A stretch of 64,000 nt of DNA from Diadophis punctatus similis (Eukaryota; Chordata; Lepidosauria; Squamata; Dipsadidae). The stretch spans positions 249,310,856 through 249,374,855 of the forward strand of contig JALIGW010000002.1 of assembly GCA_023053685.1 (NCBI GenBank). The letters are read 5' to 3'. A program made the translations under genes and the position numbers. The notes beneath the pieces are model-generated. The model worked only from the letters and a program-made list of their open reading frames with translations. It searched no databases and was not told the origin of the DNA. How positions within the stretch are numbered: the first letter of the stretch is position 1; each line of letters starts with the position of its first letter. Below are positions 1 to 10,777 of the stretch, in pieces.

Positions 1-497
1 GAGTGTAAAAGGAGGTTTAAAATATTGGAATATTGGAATTATAGAAATATATTGAGTAATTTTAAATTGTCATAAAATTTATATAGAGGTATATGATGAT
101 ATAATCTTGATGATAAAAAGTATGAGGGAATCTTTAAAGAATGATAGACATATAAATGAATGTAGAAGTTACTCAACAAGTGAGGGGGAAAGATACTCAA
201 GAAATAGGTGAGAATTAAGAAGAAATTCAAAATGAGACGCAAGAAGCTAAAGAAGAGAAAGGAATAAATGAGCCGAGGTGGTGCAGCGGTTAGAGGCAGT
301 ACTGCAGGCCACTTTAGCTGACTGTGATCCTCAGGTCAGCGGTTCAAATCCCACCGGCTCAAGGTTGACTCAGTCTTCCATCCTTCCGAGGTAGGTAAAA
401 TGAGGACCCAGATTGTTGGGGGCAATATAAATATATACATTGCTTACTGGTGTAAACCGCTTAGAGAGTGCTTGCACTGTGAGGCGGTATATAAATA

Positions 498-549
<52 letters not shown>

Positions 550-1356
550 AGGAATCAATTAGAGAACTCTTCAAAAACTTACAAAAGAATTGAGAGAAAA
601 GAGAAAAGATCTCCCAAGAAAAGGAAAGACTTAAAGAAAAAAAAGAAAAAATTCTTAAAAAAAGAAAAACTAAGTTTTGTTGAAGTGTTCAAACAATACA
701 GCAGAAAGAGATAAAGGGTATTCAGAAGGGAATGTTCACTAGATATAAACTCAACAAAAAGAGCTAAAGGATTCCAAGAGAGAGAGAGAAAAGGCTGATT
801 AAAAAGACAATAAATGATGGGAGTGTAAAAAGGTTGAGATGATGGATAAGAAAAAAGAATATATATATAATTACTAATAGGGAAAATAGTATTGTATGTA
901 CAGAATAAGTTAAGATCAGTAGATGGGAATTTAGGATTAGGAAATTCAGCAGTTTTATTAATATTTATAGCGTGTTAAAATATATTGTGAATTTTTATAT
1001 TAAGGATTGGAAATTGGGGGGACTTTGAGATACACTCCCAGGATTGATTTAATATTGTTAATATTTGGAGTCATTAATAATCCTACACATTTGGATGAAA
1101 GTTAATAATAGCATTTTAGTAGGGGAACAAATACATGGTGTAAAGAAATGTTATTTATATTTAGATGGATTAATGGGAAAATTATAAAAGATTATGAAAT
1201 GAGAATAGCATTGTTGAAGTTGGAAGAATAGGATTACACATACTGATTTGTATTATTATTGTTAATATTGTTTAAAAAAGACTTGACCCAGTCAATGTAC
1301 TGTCCACAAAATATGTATGATTATATGGGAAAATTAAAAAAAAACTTGTTTAAAAA
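1..1356 (+). mobile_element. L1 or half-L1-like element, copy A (5' end outside window)
   Basis: This is the inverted paralogue of 29,091-30,167 and 59,807-60,880. Position 1 corresponds to about 30,167, so the 5' UTR-like part lies outside the window. The copies at 29,699-30,052 and 60,417-60,770 encode a lysine/glutamate-rich, coiled-coil-like protein resembling an L1 ORF1 N-terminal half; here that frame is broken. The element ends in an A-rich tail (about 1,326-1,356) directly before the duplicated target at 1,357-1,367. It is interrupted by a SINE at 270-549. L1 identity is inferred from ORF1-like composition; no ORF2 is present. Confidence 0.6.
270..549 (+). mobile_element. tRNA-derived squamate SINE with (AAAT)n tail
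   Basis: The head starts GAGCCGAGGTGGTGCAGCGG (A box) and has a GGTTCAAATCC B box at about 341-351, then a conserved body (CTTCCATCCTTCCGAGGTAG) and a tail with GTAAACCGCTTAGAGAG, like the Bov-B-related 3' end of Sauria-type SINEs. It ends in an AAAT repeat. The B and C paralogues of this L1 lack the SINE (empty site near 29,890), so it inserted after the unit was duplicated. The target duplication is a short A/T-rich AATAAT-like sequence. Confidence 0.85.
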
Positions 1357-1630
1357 ATATCACCAGAATACTCACACAGGAGAGAAACCTTTTGAATGTC
1401 CTGACTGTGGAAAAGGTTTTAGTCAGAATTTCCACCTTGTGAGACACCAGAGGACTCACACCATGGAGAAATCTTTCAAATGCCCAGCTCTGGACATTAC
1501 TTCAAGCATAAATGATTCCTTATTGCACACAAGGAAATCCACACAAGGAAATCCACATGAGGCAAAAGTTGAAGAGTTTAGAGAAGTCTTGAATTTCATT
1601 TGTGATCCCCCATTCACAAAGTGTAGGTGA
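1357..1630 (+). pseudogene. 3' end of a C2H2 zinc-finger gene, copy A
   Basis: After the 11-bp L1 target duplication (1,357-1,367) the frame enters mid-finger at [13 protein letters not shown], carries one complete C2H2 finger ([21 protein letters not shown]), and then a degenerate tail ending FTKCR at a TGA at 1,628-1,630. Equivalent segments lie at 28,819-29,090 and 59,536-59,806. In the intact ancestor this would have been the C-terminal end of a KRAB/poly-zinc-finger-type DNA-binding protein. The rest of the array should lie left of the window, because the L1 separates it. No start codon or upstream exon is visible, so it is a remnant. Confidence 0.8.
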
Positions 1631-1679
1631 GAAACTGACTGTTTGAATTCTGCCCTGATTCTTTTTACTCAAACTTTTC

Positions 1680-2378
1680 CCACCACCCCACCCATTAAGG
1701 ACCCTGGCCCCACGATGGAGGGAAGGGGGAGGCACGAGCGTTGCACAAGCCTCGGCTCGAAGCTCAAATGTTGGCCACCTCCCCCCGTTTGCACAACTGC
1801 TCCCACGCCTTACCCATTTCCCCCGCCGCTTTTCTTCCACACAGACATGTGGGTTGCACAGACTCCTGCTATTCAAATCACATGCACATCTCGAAGCCAT
1901 AAACCTTCCACCCATCTGCCAGCTATGCCCACTCTTCCTTGCACCTACAGGGCGATCCGAGCGTGCAACGGCTCCCTTGCACAGGGACTGCTTGTGCAAA
2001 GCCCCGCCTCTTCTAACAGCGCCGGCTAGTCACCAGTCTCCCGCAGCCAACGGCTGGGGGGTGGGAGGCAAACAGCGTCGCCCCCTCAAAAGCTCTCCGT
2101 GAGATGCACCACGTCCTCCTCCGCCGTCTTGAACATCTGCCACCGTTGCCTTTTGCTTCTCCCGAAAGCTTTTTCATCCGAAACAGCGGAGTGCTGCCGG
2201 GAGTTGTAGTTCTTCAGATGACGCTGCCCGTAGGGCTGAGTTCGAGGCTAGACTACAGGTTCCAGCATTCTCCGCGGGCGGACTGGTTGGGAACAGCCTT
2301 TCAAGTCATTTGACGAGGGGCGATAGGCTAACGCTAACGGATCGGTCAAAGAAAAGGAAAACATAAACTCTGTACTGA
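1680..2378. promoter_or_regulatory. GC-rich, promoter-like block found only in copy A
   Basis: About 700 bp with many CpGs replaces a different sequence of about 205 bp present in copy C (59,270-59,475). It contains two sites like the ZNF143/THAP11 'SBS' promoter motif (ACTACAAYTCCCAG): a reverse-oriented one at 2,196-2,211 (ACTACAACTCCCGGC on the minus strand) and a forward, weaker one at 2,252-2,270 (ACTACAGGTTCCAGCATTC). Such motifs are typical of TATA-less CpG promoters, including zinc-finger genes. No coding sequence is recognised. Promoter function is inference. Confidence 0.45.
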
Positions 2379-2512
2379 TAAGGTGACCAGACGTCCCGCT
2401 GTTTCGGCATTCTTTCCAAAAAAGCGTGACTTTTTGGAAACAATGCGGGACGCGGGACACATGCTTGAAAAGCGTGTCTGTCCCGCCAAAAGCGGGACGT
2501 CTGGTCACCTTA
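2379..2512. mobile_element. hAT-type MITE with GGTGACCAGACGTCCCGC ends
   Basis: The termini are inverted: TAAGGTGACCAGACGTCCCG at the left and its complement at 2,491-2,512. The family is the same as the 992-bp element at 38,199-39,190, which has an 8-bp target duplication. Here the flanks do not match (TGTACTGA against TATTAAGT). The right flank continues the unit shared with copy C and the left flank is the foreign GC-rich block, so the left side was probably rearranged after insertion. Confidence 0.7.
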
Positions 2513-2870
2513 TATTAAGTGAAACCACTTTCCTTAACTACCTGAATCCTGCTCTCCCTGAGGCAGCTATTAATTGAACATGGAAGTTGCTAAGCAGAAC
2601 ACTGGCTACCTCAACAGTGGGGAAAACTCTTGAAAGCCTAGCGCAGGGCCAGACTTGCCTGCTGTAAGTATCCCTAGGCCTCCCCTACCCTCCAAGACAC
2701 CCTGTGCTCTGATTCCTAACCCTTGTGTCCCCTCAGCCCTTCACTCCTCCACATGGTCCCCCCACAGTCCTTTCCATCCCCCCCAGGGTCCCCACAGGCT
2801 TCTTCCCCCCAGATCACTTTATGTCTGACTTAGACCCCTCCAGACCTCACACCCTCTGCACAGTCCAACA
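2513..2870 (-). other. Pyrimidine-rich segment, inverted paralogue of 58,926-59,260
   Basis: No gene is visible. The minus strand is G-rich with several GGGG runs and directly follows the L1 ORF2 C-terminal remnant at 2,871-3,559, as expected for a purine-rich L1 3' UTR. The same sequence follows the L1 remnant in copy C. Copy B lost this section. Confidence 0.5.
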
Positions 2871-3559
2871 TTTTTTAAATTACATCTTCTTCCATAGTTG
2901 TTTCCTCGTCTTCCAATATTGTGCAAATACAATTCTTGCTGCTGTTAAAACATGCAATATCAAATATACATTCCCCTTATCATATTTTTCTGGTATTATG
3001 CCTAACAAAAATAGTTCTGGCTTAAAATGTATATGCTGTCTTCACATTTTTTTCTAACCAAATATGCACTTTTGTCCAAAAGGTTTTTTGGTAATGATAA
3101 TATGTGCTCAGTTTTTGATTACATTTCCAACATTTGGTAGACATATTTTTAAACATTTTTGCTAGGCTCGCCGGTGGTAGGTGCCATCTATAAAACATTT
3201 CATACAGGTTTTCTTTATAAGTGATTGCCATTGTCAATTTGTAGTTTCTTTCAAAGTTTTTGCCAGTTATCTATTCTATATTCAAATTTTTTTTGCCCAT
3301 ACAGTAGAACCTTTGGTCATGGCCATAATTCGTTCCATAACTTTGTTCTTTATAAAAACCATGTATCTTAGCGTCTTTATCGTACCTCAATTGCATTTAC
3401 ATTTGTGGCCACCACAATAGATCAACATCCTGTTCTTGTAGTTCTTGTTTGGTTTTAGTTTCCCTTACATATCTATATGTTAGAATTTTTTCAAAGGTTA
3501 CTAGGTTTGGGTGAACAAATGCTTCCATTGTTGAAAGCCATTCTGGTATTTTCATTAAA
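2871..3559 (-). pseudogene. L1 ORF2 C-terminal remnant, copy A
   Basis: Broken minus-strand frames match the C-terminal part of L1 ORF2: WLSTMEAFVHPNLVTFEKIL at about 3,480-3,540, then a cysteine-rich stretch (TKCWKCNQKLSTYYHYQKTF) at about 3,080-3,150, then an 'AARIVFAQYW'-like block near 2,930. These follow the order of full-length L1. The paralogous copy in C is at 58,224-58,925 on the plus strand. Frameshifts and stops rule out function. Confidence 0.75.
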
Positions 3560-3609
3560 CAGGGTGGGTTCCTCCCGGTTTGGACCAGTTCCCTTGTTGT
3601 AAGGAATAT

Positions 3610-4129
3610 TGTGAGAAAAATAATTAAACAGGAATCCAGAATTATGTACAATATAAACAGTTTAATTACACTTTGATCAAAGGGTCCCTACATGGTCATC
3701 CATGACACAAAATAGAGACCAAGGCCATTATCCTGAAACATAGATTTATAATGAACATGACTCCACCTTACTCCTCCCATCATATCGTCCAACCTCCATT
3801 ATGTAACATCCTAACACAATATTTACAACATAGGAAAAACCCAGAACATATTCATCATCCTGACAGCTCCACACTTCCTCTCTTTCTGTGTGAACCTGCA
3901 CATTCCCATTAGCTCATCCCCTTCATAACAAAGGAGAAAAACAAGCATGTTCTCTCTCTGTTCCCACAAAATTGGTCAAAACATTTCCTGTTATTCTGAG
4001 AAAAGTGAAAATAAGCTGACATATTACATTTTGTCACACATCATTATTTCATTACAAAATCATTCAAAATGGTTACACTATGGTTCTTGTTACATGTCAT
4101 TTTTAACTAAAATAATTTCATTTCTCACA
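3610..4129 (-). repeat. ERV-1 3' LTR
   Basis: 520 bp with terminal inverted ends TGTGAGAAA and TTTCTCACA. The sequence just outside on the minus strand (AGAAGTGAAAGGGTGGA, about 4,130-4,148) is a polypurine tract, which identifies this as the 3' LTR of a minus-strand provirus. About 390 bp are nearly identical to 9,826-10,215. Confidence 0.85.
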
Positions 4130-4149
4130 ATCCACCCTTTCACTTCTGA

Positions 4150-6320
4150 TCAATACTTACTATTGATCCTAATTGATCAGCTTCTTATTTTTGTAACAAT
4201 ACGCACATCCTTCGTAGTTAGGGCCCACATCCCCAACTCCTTAAGGCGTCCCATCTTACAACAAGACTTACAACACTTCACACACATACAGGCATACAGT
4301 ACATCTAATACAGACACAAGATATACAATCTATAACTATAATGATTATAGTGCCCACATATGGTTTTCAACCATACAAAACTCCACAAGCAAGAGTTAAT
4401 ACATTCCATATCCCATGGAATGCAGAATTCTCAGTTTTATGTTGTAGGTGGTAGCAAAGCTCTTAAATGTGATTTATGTCCTGTACCAAAGCAGCATAAT
4501 CCTTACGAATTCCACGTAACCATGGCCCATCCTTAATAAAGACTTCCTTATCTCCCCCATTAGCCAGAGCTGCTATGGCAGACGAAGTTTCATTAATACT
4601 TTTTGCCAAAGCAGAAGCAAAATGTCCTATCTGCTTATGATTCTATCGTGTTGCAAACCAAGGAAATATGCCTAGAGGTCGAACTTCTACATCAGATAAT
4701 ATCACCACTTCATCACTACCTCCAGCATCATATGTTTCCTTTATATACCTTTTACCCCTATAACTCCTTTTGGCAGCATATTCAGTTGTCTTATACTGCA
4801 CTAGAGATATAGATCTTTGTATATATATGATATGCAAATTATGTATTGCCAGGTGAGCTTCACCTGCTTTCTTAGATGTTTCTTCATGTCCAGGTTTCTG
4901 ATCATGTGTCTCACCTGTCGTGTATTTTTCACCACCTTTCCAATCATGGTCTTCTTGCTGGTATGCAAGTACTATGATGCAGTGTAGCATTCATCAGTAA
5001 AAACAATAAACCTGTGTTCAGGCATCTTATAGGATAAGATCCTCCCACTGCATTAGCAAGAATAACTGCATAAGCATATAAGCTATAAAACAAAAACCAT
5101 CCTTCAGGTAGGTATAGCACCTATCCTAATGATCCATCTCTTCACTCTCAGTTCAAGTAAACACATTCCTGTTTATACTTGTCCATATTACACAATCACA
5201 GTCTGGCAAAATGTTCTTCACCTCAAAGTACCAGCTTCTTCTAATTAGTCCATTCACTGGGCTTCACTCACTCATTCACTGACCAAGCAAAGTAATCACT
5301 TTTGATAAATCATAGATGTTATGTTCCATAACAATCTTTCCATCTTCAAACGAAAACTTCCCAGGAACTAGTACACCCACAATATATATAGATATGATAT
5401 CCGAGACCGTTGTCTCTCCTTTCACACAAAAGAATATAGTATTCAAAGCCACTGTCATCAGGAAAATATTTCCTCTTCCTTCTTCATAGGCTTCTCTCAC
5501 ATGTCATATGTATCTAAGTGGCGTTTTCTAATTGTACATCTACCCTTCAACCAAATAGCAGACCTGACAATGCCATATTGTCATATAAAAACATAAGCTT
5601 GGATGGGGCTTTTATTTCTCCATATAGTAAAATCAATCCTTCCTCTTATAGGAAGGTGTATAATTGCCACATCTCTCATAGCAATGACTATGTACAGCTT
5701 CCATCCTATTGGACACATCTCTATTATGAACAGCTATCTCATATGTATGGTTACTCCTTTGATATGTGGTGTGCCACCACTAAAGGTAGATCTAATACAA
5801 ATTCCAGCCTCCAATTTCCGGCTCAATCAGTGTCAGTGATTTATGTATCTGGGAAAATCGTTGTTCAAGTTCAGCATGGAAACACAACTGCTGCCACATT
5901 ATAAAATAACACAGCAACACAGCAAACGTTTCCATCCCTACTTAAAGATACGTCCGTATTCCCCAGAAGACAATAATCACCCCTACTGTCGAATTCATGC
6001 TTCCAGTGGACTGGCCCCCCTGTGTATGTATATGTAATGTAATACAAACTCAAACTTCAATGCAATCACTCCAGGGACTTTCATCCACATACTTTCACAA
6101 CATGTAACCATACCACCCTACTATATCTCTTCCCTATAGAAAACAATAACACAATACAAAAGTTTATTACCCCCAACCAAATAAGCAACTCAACCTCCCA
6201 AAGTGCTATCAATTAGTCCTAAAAGTCAATGCAAAAGGGATCTATTGTCTTAGCAGTCACTGTCCATCCATGGGGTGTAGTCCCCAGTCCTTCCACACAC
6301 GAACAATGGACTCAGCCTGT
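4150..6320 (-). pseudogene. ERV-1 env-position region, heavily degraded
   Basis: This lies between the integrase C-terminus and the 3' LTR, where env belongs. Short minus-strand open stretches exist (4,643-4,990, 5,276-5,500, 5,871-6,053), but I could not match them to surface or transmembrane domains with confidence. Many stops and frameshifts interrupt it. Assignment is by position only. Confidence 0.4.
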
Positions 6321-6329
6321 CTCTTTAGT

Positions 6330-7720
6330 CCGCTCATCCCGACTCGGTAGTCAACTCGGTAGTCAACAGCACTTGGAACAGTCCTTCTCACATTAGCTTT
6401 AGTTCATGTCTCTTTAGAGCTTTAATCAGGATGCAGTCACCGCTCTTAAAGTCACGTATTTGAAAATCAAGGGAAGGAATCTGTGCCAATAGTCCTCCGA
6501 ACCTTAAAAGAGAAAAACACTGGGACAGTTCCTGTATATTTTTTCAAAAACAAACAGCTTCGCATTTTATCTGTGACATTCCCACATTTCTAGTATAAGA
6601 AATACCAAACATCATTTCTTATAATAAAATTCTAATGTCTTTTCTTATATTTATCTTAATAAGCAATATTGCTAAAGGTAAACATTTCATCCAAGGTAGC
6701 GGCAATTCTAAAATTAACTTCTGTAAGGTGTTTTTCAAAATTTGAATCATTTTCCGAACTTTGCCAAACAAAATCGGACAAAATGATAAATGTAATTGCC
6801 AATTAATACCTAATTGGTCTATTACCTATTACACTACCTGGGCTAGACAATGCGTACCTCTATCACTTTCAATAGTTTTCTCCAACCCATTTCTTGGAAC
6901 AATCTGCTCCAATATTTCATTCTAGCATCTGAGCATTTACCATTCCTCATGGAAATCCTCATGGAAATACTTCCACCCAACCATTTAAATAAACCACTAT
7001 CACCAGCAGATTTCTCAATATCCCCACAGCTGATATCCCACCTGGATTCATTGGAATGGCCAAACAGCCATTCACTTTCCCCCAGTCACTTGCATCCTCA
7101 GGCTCTTTTTTGTTTATCTAATGCAATGTATACATTTCCCCAATATCTGCATTGCAATTACCCACATTCCTCTGCATACATACTTTCTTTTCATAATGCC
7201 AGTCAATGCTTGTATACCCCAATGCACACGCTCAAAAATGTTTCTCATAATAGGTTCATTCACCATTTGAAATCCATCTCATATCTACTATTTCCACACC
7301 TTCTAAACTTAGGCTTGACATCCCATTCCAAAATAGGAATTGTATTTACCATTATCTCTACTTCCTTTCCCATTCTCGCCGCTTCTTACAGCCTTATTCG
7401 CTAGCCACAATCAACCTCGAGGATCTCTCCTCATGTGCCAGCTAGCCACGCTGGTCTCTGCCAGATCCTATTCATCCTAGCTTCTTTCCCTGCCTGGAAT
7501 CAAACCCCGTTCCATCCAAATCCTCTCAAAGGTATTCCAAATACCATAGGCATAAATATTACCCACTTCATTTGCCAATATCTTCAACGCTTGTAACAAA
7601 ACAAACACACTTCACATGTTTCTGCTGACCATTCAAACAGCAACCTATTACTCACTGCATATCCAATTCCCTTCTTTCATCCCCCTCTCGGGATGAACCA
7701 TCAATAAACAAAACCAAACA
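6330..7720 (-). pseudogene. ERV-1 pol remnant: RNase H and integrase
   Basis: Reading the minus strand downward, 7,720-7,400 has an RNase H-like start (LFIDGSSRE) and later a broken RGF...GK block. At about 7,280-7,080 lies an HHCC-type integrase zinc-binding domain (HWGIQAL...CIHC). At about 6,960-6,720 is the integrase core with ESDRGTH; the later GKVERMN-type glutamate position is altered (GKVRKM). The C-terminal part (FKSGD, then FQVLLTT) is at 6,490-6,360. In a working element these would integrate viral DNA in the nucleus. Internal stops in every domain and the altered catalytic position show it is dead. The motifs are class I (gamma-like) rather than beta- or spuma-like. Confidence 0.75.
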
Positions 7721-9825
7721 AACAAAAAAAAACAATAGCCTCCATAGGCTTACGCATTCGCATTTGTAGATCCCTTACGTCTACACATCATGCTCTACAC
7801 TTTTCCCAATCCTTCCCTTTTCCTGATAAAAATCAGAAAGCAGTACTAAACTATCCTAAGATAAAGCCACCCTCTCACCACAGGGTCTATCAACTTACCA
7901 GCTCTTTTTTTTTTAAGCTAACACACCCTTAGCCACATCATCCTATCTAATGTGAACTATTTCAAACAAACAAACAAAAGACTTCCCCAAATCAGGCAAA
8001 CTCATATCAACTTAACTTTCTTCAACTCCACTTACTTATCTCTACATCTCACATCTCACCTCCATGGTTCTACTTCTGACCACTTCTCATATAAGAATTC
8101 AACCTTGTCAGTATCTCCCACCTATTCACAATCAGCAGTGCATTAAACTCAACAACTTCTTCAAACGCAGAGCTCTCAGAGCAGGACATCTGTGGAAAAC
8201 ATCAACTTCCGCAAATTCCCCCTTCTGCCCCTCCTCTCTCTCTGCAGACTCTAGGGAAAAAAATGTGTAAAAGGGAAAAAAGCAAGCCGCTTCCCCCCCT
8301 CTTCTCTCTCGCACCCTCACACAGCTGAATACTCAATTCAGAATAAGCCATTCTCTTCAACATCGTTTCAACACAGAAACTCACAAATAAATGCACAACT
8401 AACTCTTCTAACTTCTAACTGCCAAACATCTCTCTTCACATTCTTCATAGAATGTCTCTCCAATCAGTATTTTCTGTCAAATACTTTCCAAGTACAAATC
8501 CTTGTTACTTACTATAATTAGTGAAGGAGATCTCTCTCATCCCCTTGTAAACAAGCAAATGTTTACAAACATCCCCATGTTCGCAAACACACAATTACAG
8601 GTCTCCAGACCACCTCCGTTTGAGAACTCTCACTTCCATTGAATTAAAAAAAAACTTTTGTGCAAACTAACATAAAAAAAAATCTTCCTCCCCATCAACT
8701 GATCTATCAGGGAGTTAATGCCCTTTGCATCTTGTAGCATCTTGAACTTGAACTTACAAGCAGTGGGAAATGGCTTTAAGGTTTTTAAATCAAAAATTTG
8801 ATTTTGGGCCCTAACCACAGCCCATTTCCCAAAGCTCCAAGGACAAGCCTATTCCCTAATGTCCTAAACCTTCCAAAGAAAAAATCTTTATCTGCAAAAA
8901 AAAAACCAACAACCCCTTGATTCCATTCTTTACCTGCAATATCAGAACATCTTTCAGATCGGCTGAACATTTCCAGCACCCTAAACAATATCTATAAACT
9001 AACATATCAGAATATTCTGAAACCTCAATATGTTTCACACCCCGCCAGTGCCATGTACAAATACTGTCCTGCCTGCAAAATATTTCCTAACATCTGTGTT
9101 ATCTTTCAGGTACAATCACCATTAATTTATAGTCCCTTAAGACAGAAAGGCAAAGAAAAACAACAACACATAAACACATTAACAAATGTAACTGAATTCC
9201 CCAGCAGCCATCAAGCCATTTGGCACTCTGTCTTGAAGGAATTCAAAGACACCAAACATACATGAAAGGGTCACATTCCATATTACCAAAGATAGAGAGA
9301 AAGGTCATCCAAACAAACTGGAACGAACATACAGCAGTTAAGCTTTACACTTTGTCTTGCCAAGCACACTCCTTAAAACAATATGGTTTAGAGTTTCCAC
9401 ACTCATTCCAATGACAACCATGGCCATATTCAAGCACAACTTTCAGGCATAACAACTTAGTTTAGCCTACCCCCCATTCCACTGCATTCACAGCTTCTCC
9501 AATGTAGGAGATCAAAGGGATTCAAAGGAATTTCATTCCTTCCGCTAGCATTTCTAGTTAACCGGGCCCCATTTTCCCCCCGAGACTTGTTCTCTTCGAT
9601 TCCTCCTGAATATGAATATTCCTCCTGAATATTCTAATAGACGTGCCCTTGTACATAGGGACTAGCACATAACACAGAGACAATCAATCTCCCAGTGCCT
9701 CTCGTATTTACTTACAACCTAAGTAAACACATCACCCTCTATTCAAGGAATCCACTTAAGGAGTCTAAACAGAAACACCCCGTGTCTCATTACTGAGACT
9801 CATATCCTGTCTCATATCCTGAAAC
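7721..9825 (-). other. ERV-1 upstream internal region, no recognisable domain
   Basis: This is where leader, gag, protease and reverse transcriptase are expected. No intact frame or secure motif was found on either strand. The 5' side of the adjoining LTR is missing, so a deletion has removed the LTR/leader boundary. Confidence 0.4.
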
Positions 9826-10215
9826 ATAGATTTATAATGAACATGACTCCACCTTACTCCTCCCATCATATAGTCCAACCTCCATTATGTAACATCCTAA
9901 CACAATATTTACAACATAGGAAAAACCCAGAACATATTCATCATCCTGACAGCTCCACACTTCCTCTCTTTCTGTGTGAACCTGCACATTCCCATTAGCT
10001 CATCCCCTTCATAACAAAGGAGAAAAACAAGCATGTTCTCTCTCTGTTCCCACAAAATTGGTCAAAACATTTCCTGTTATTCTGAGAAAAGTGAAAATAA
10101 GCTGACATATTACATTTTGTCACACATCATTATTTCATTACAAAATCATTCAAAATGGTTACACTATGGTTCTTGTTACATGTCATTTTTAACTAAAATA
10201 ATTTCATTTCTCACA
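9826..10215 (-). repeat. ERV-1 5' LTR, truncated
   Basis: 390 bp match 3,729-4,129 almost base for base. About 118 bp at the internal edge are missing relative to the other LTR. It ends CTCACA and is followed by the AATAT duplication. Confidence 0.8.
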
Positions 10216-10220
10216 AATAT

Positions 10221-10756
10221 CCTTCTGGGTTCAGTTCCAAGTGGGGAAAAAGACACTGGATTCATGAAGGTTGCTTGGAAAGAAGGTTTAATGGTGGACA
10301 GGAGCACATGGCATGAGCCCCTGTACAGAAAAGGTAGCTTACATGGTTCCAGGTGAAGAGAAAAAGAGAGAGAAGAGATGCTGAGTTCCTTGTTTTATAG
10401 TCTCTGTTGGGTCCCACCTCTTAGTTTCCTGTCCCTGTATAGAAATGTATCCCATTGGCTCTCAGACCCCCCAGGGGCATGCTGGGGCAACTCTTGGCTT
10501 TTGTCTAATCCAGCTTTGGCTGAATGAAAGGGCCTTGGGCAAATCCTATTATGGTTTTATTATGCCAGGTGGGAGGAATATGTGAGCTGGGCCCAGCCCC
10601 CAATGACCCATTGGCAAGGGGTGGGGGTTTCCAAGAGGAGTCTTTTGTTTGTTTAAAAGCATGTTTCCAGATGTGTTCCACAGAATATTTTCTACCTTTT
10701 AATATCTCCTAGGATATCTCATTTCCTAGGAGAGGGGTGGGTGCTAACTTCCTACA
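10221..10756 (-). repeat. ERV-2 3' LTR, main part
   Basis: Together with 3,595-3,609 this forms the left LTR. It matches 15,711-16,262 closely, with a deletion of about 17 nt near 10,566 (AGAAGACTTCCAGGCC-like segment present only in the right LTR). The minus-strand sequence just outside, GGGGAAAAAAATGAGGGAT (10,757-10,777), is a polypurine tract. Confidence 0.85.
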
Positions 10757-10777
10757 ATCCCTCATTTTTTTCCCCAA

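Larger units (their letters stand above)
3610..10215 (-). mobile_element. ERV-1: class I-like endogenous retrovirus nested in the ERV-2 LTR
   Basis: LTR ends are TGTGAG...CTCACA. The 5-bp target duplication AATAT (3,605-3,609 and 10,216-10,220) interrupts the ERV-2 LTR; the other ERV-2 LTR (15,697 onward) shows the unbroken AAGGAATATCC. The left LTR is 3,610-4,129. The right LTR is shortened to about 9,826-10,215. The minus-strand order is right LTR, leader/gag remains, RNase H, integrase, env-position region, purine tract, left LTR. RNase H and integrase remnants are of gamma-like (class I) type. All frames are interrupted. Confidence 0.85.

Noticed and set aside
4150..6320. Identified env surface or fusion domain in ERV-1
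   Set aside because: Open stretches are short and no motif was secure; only the position supports env.
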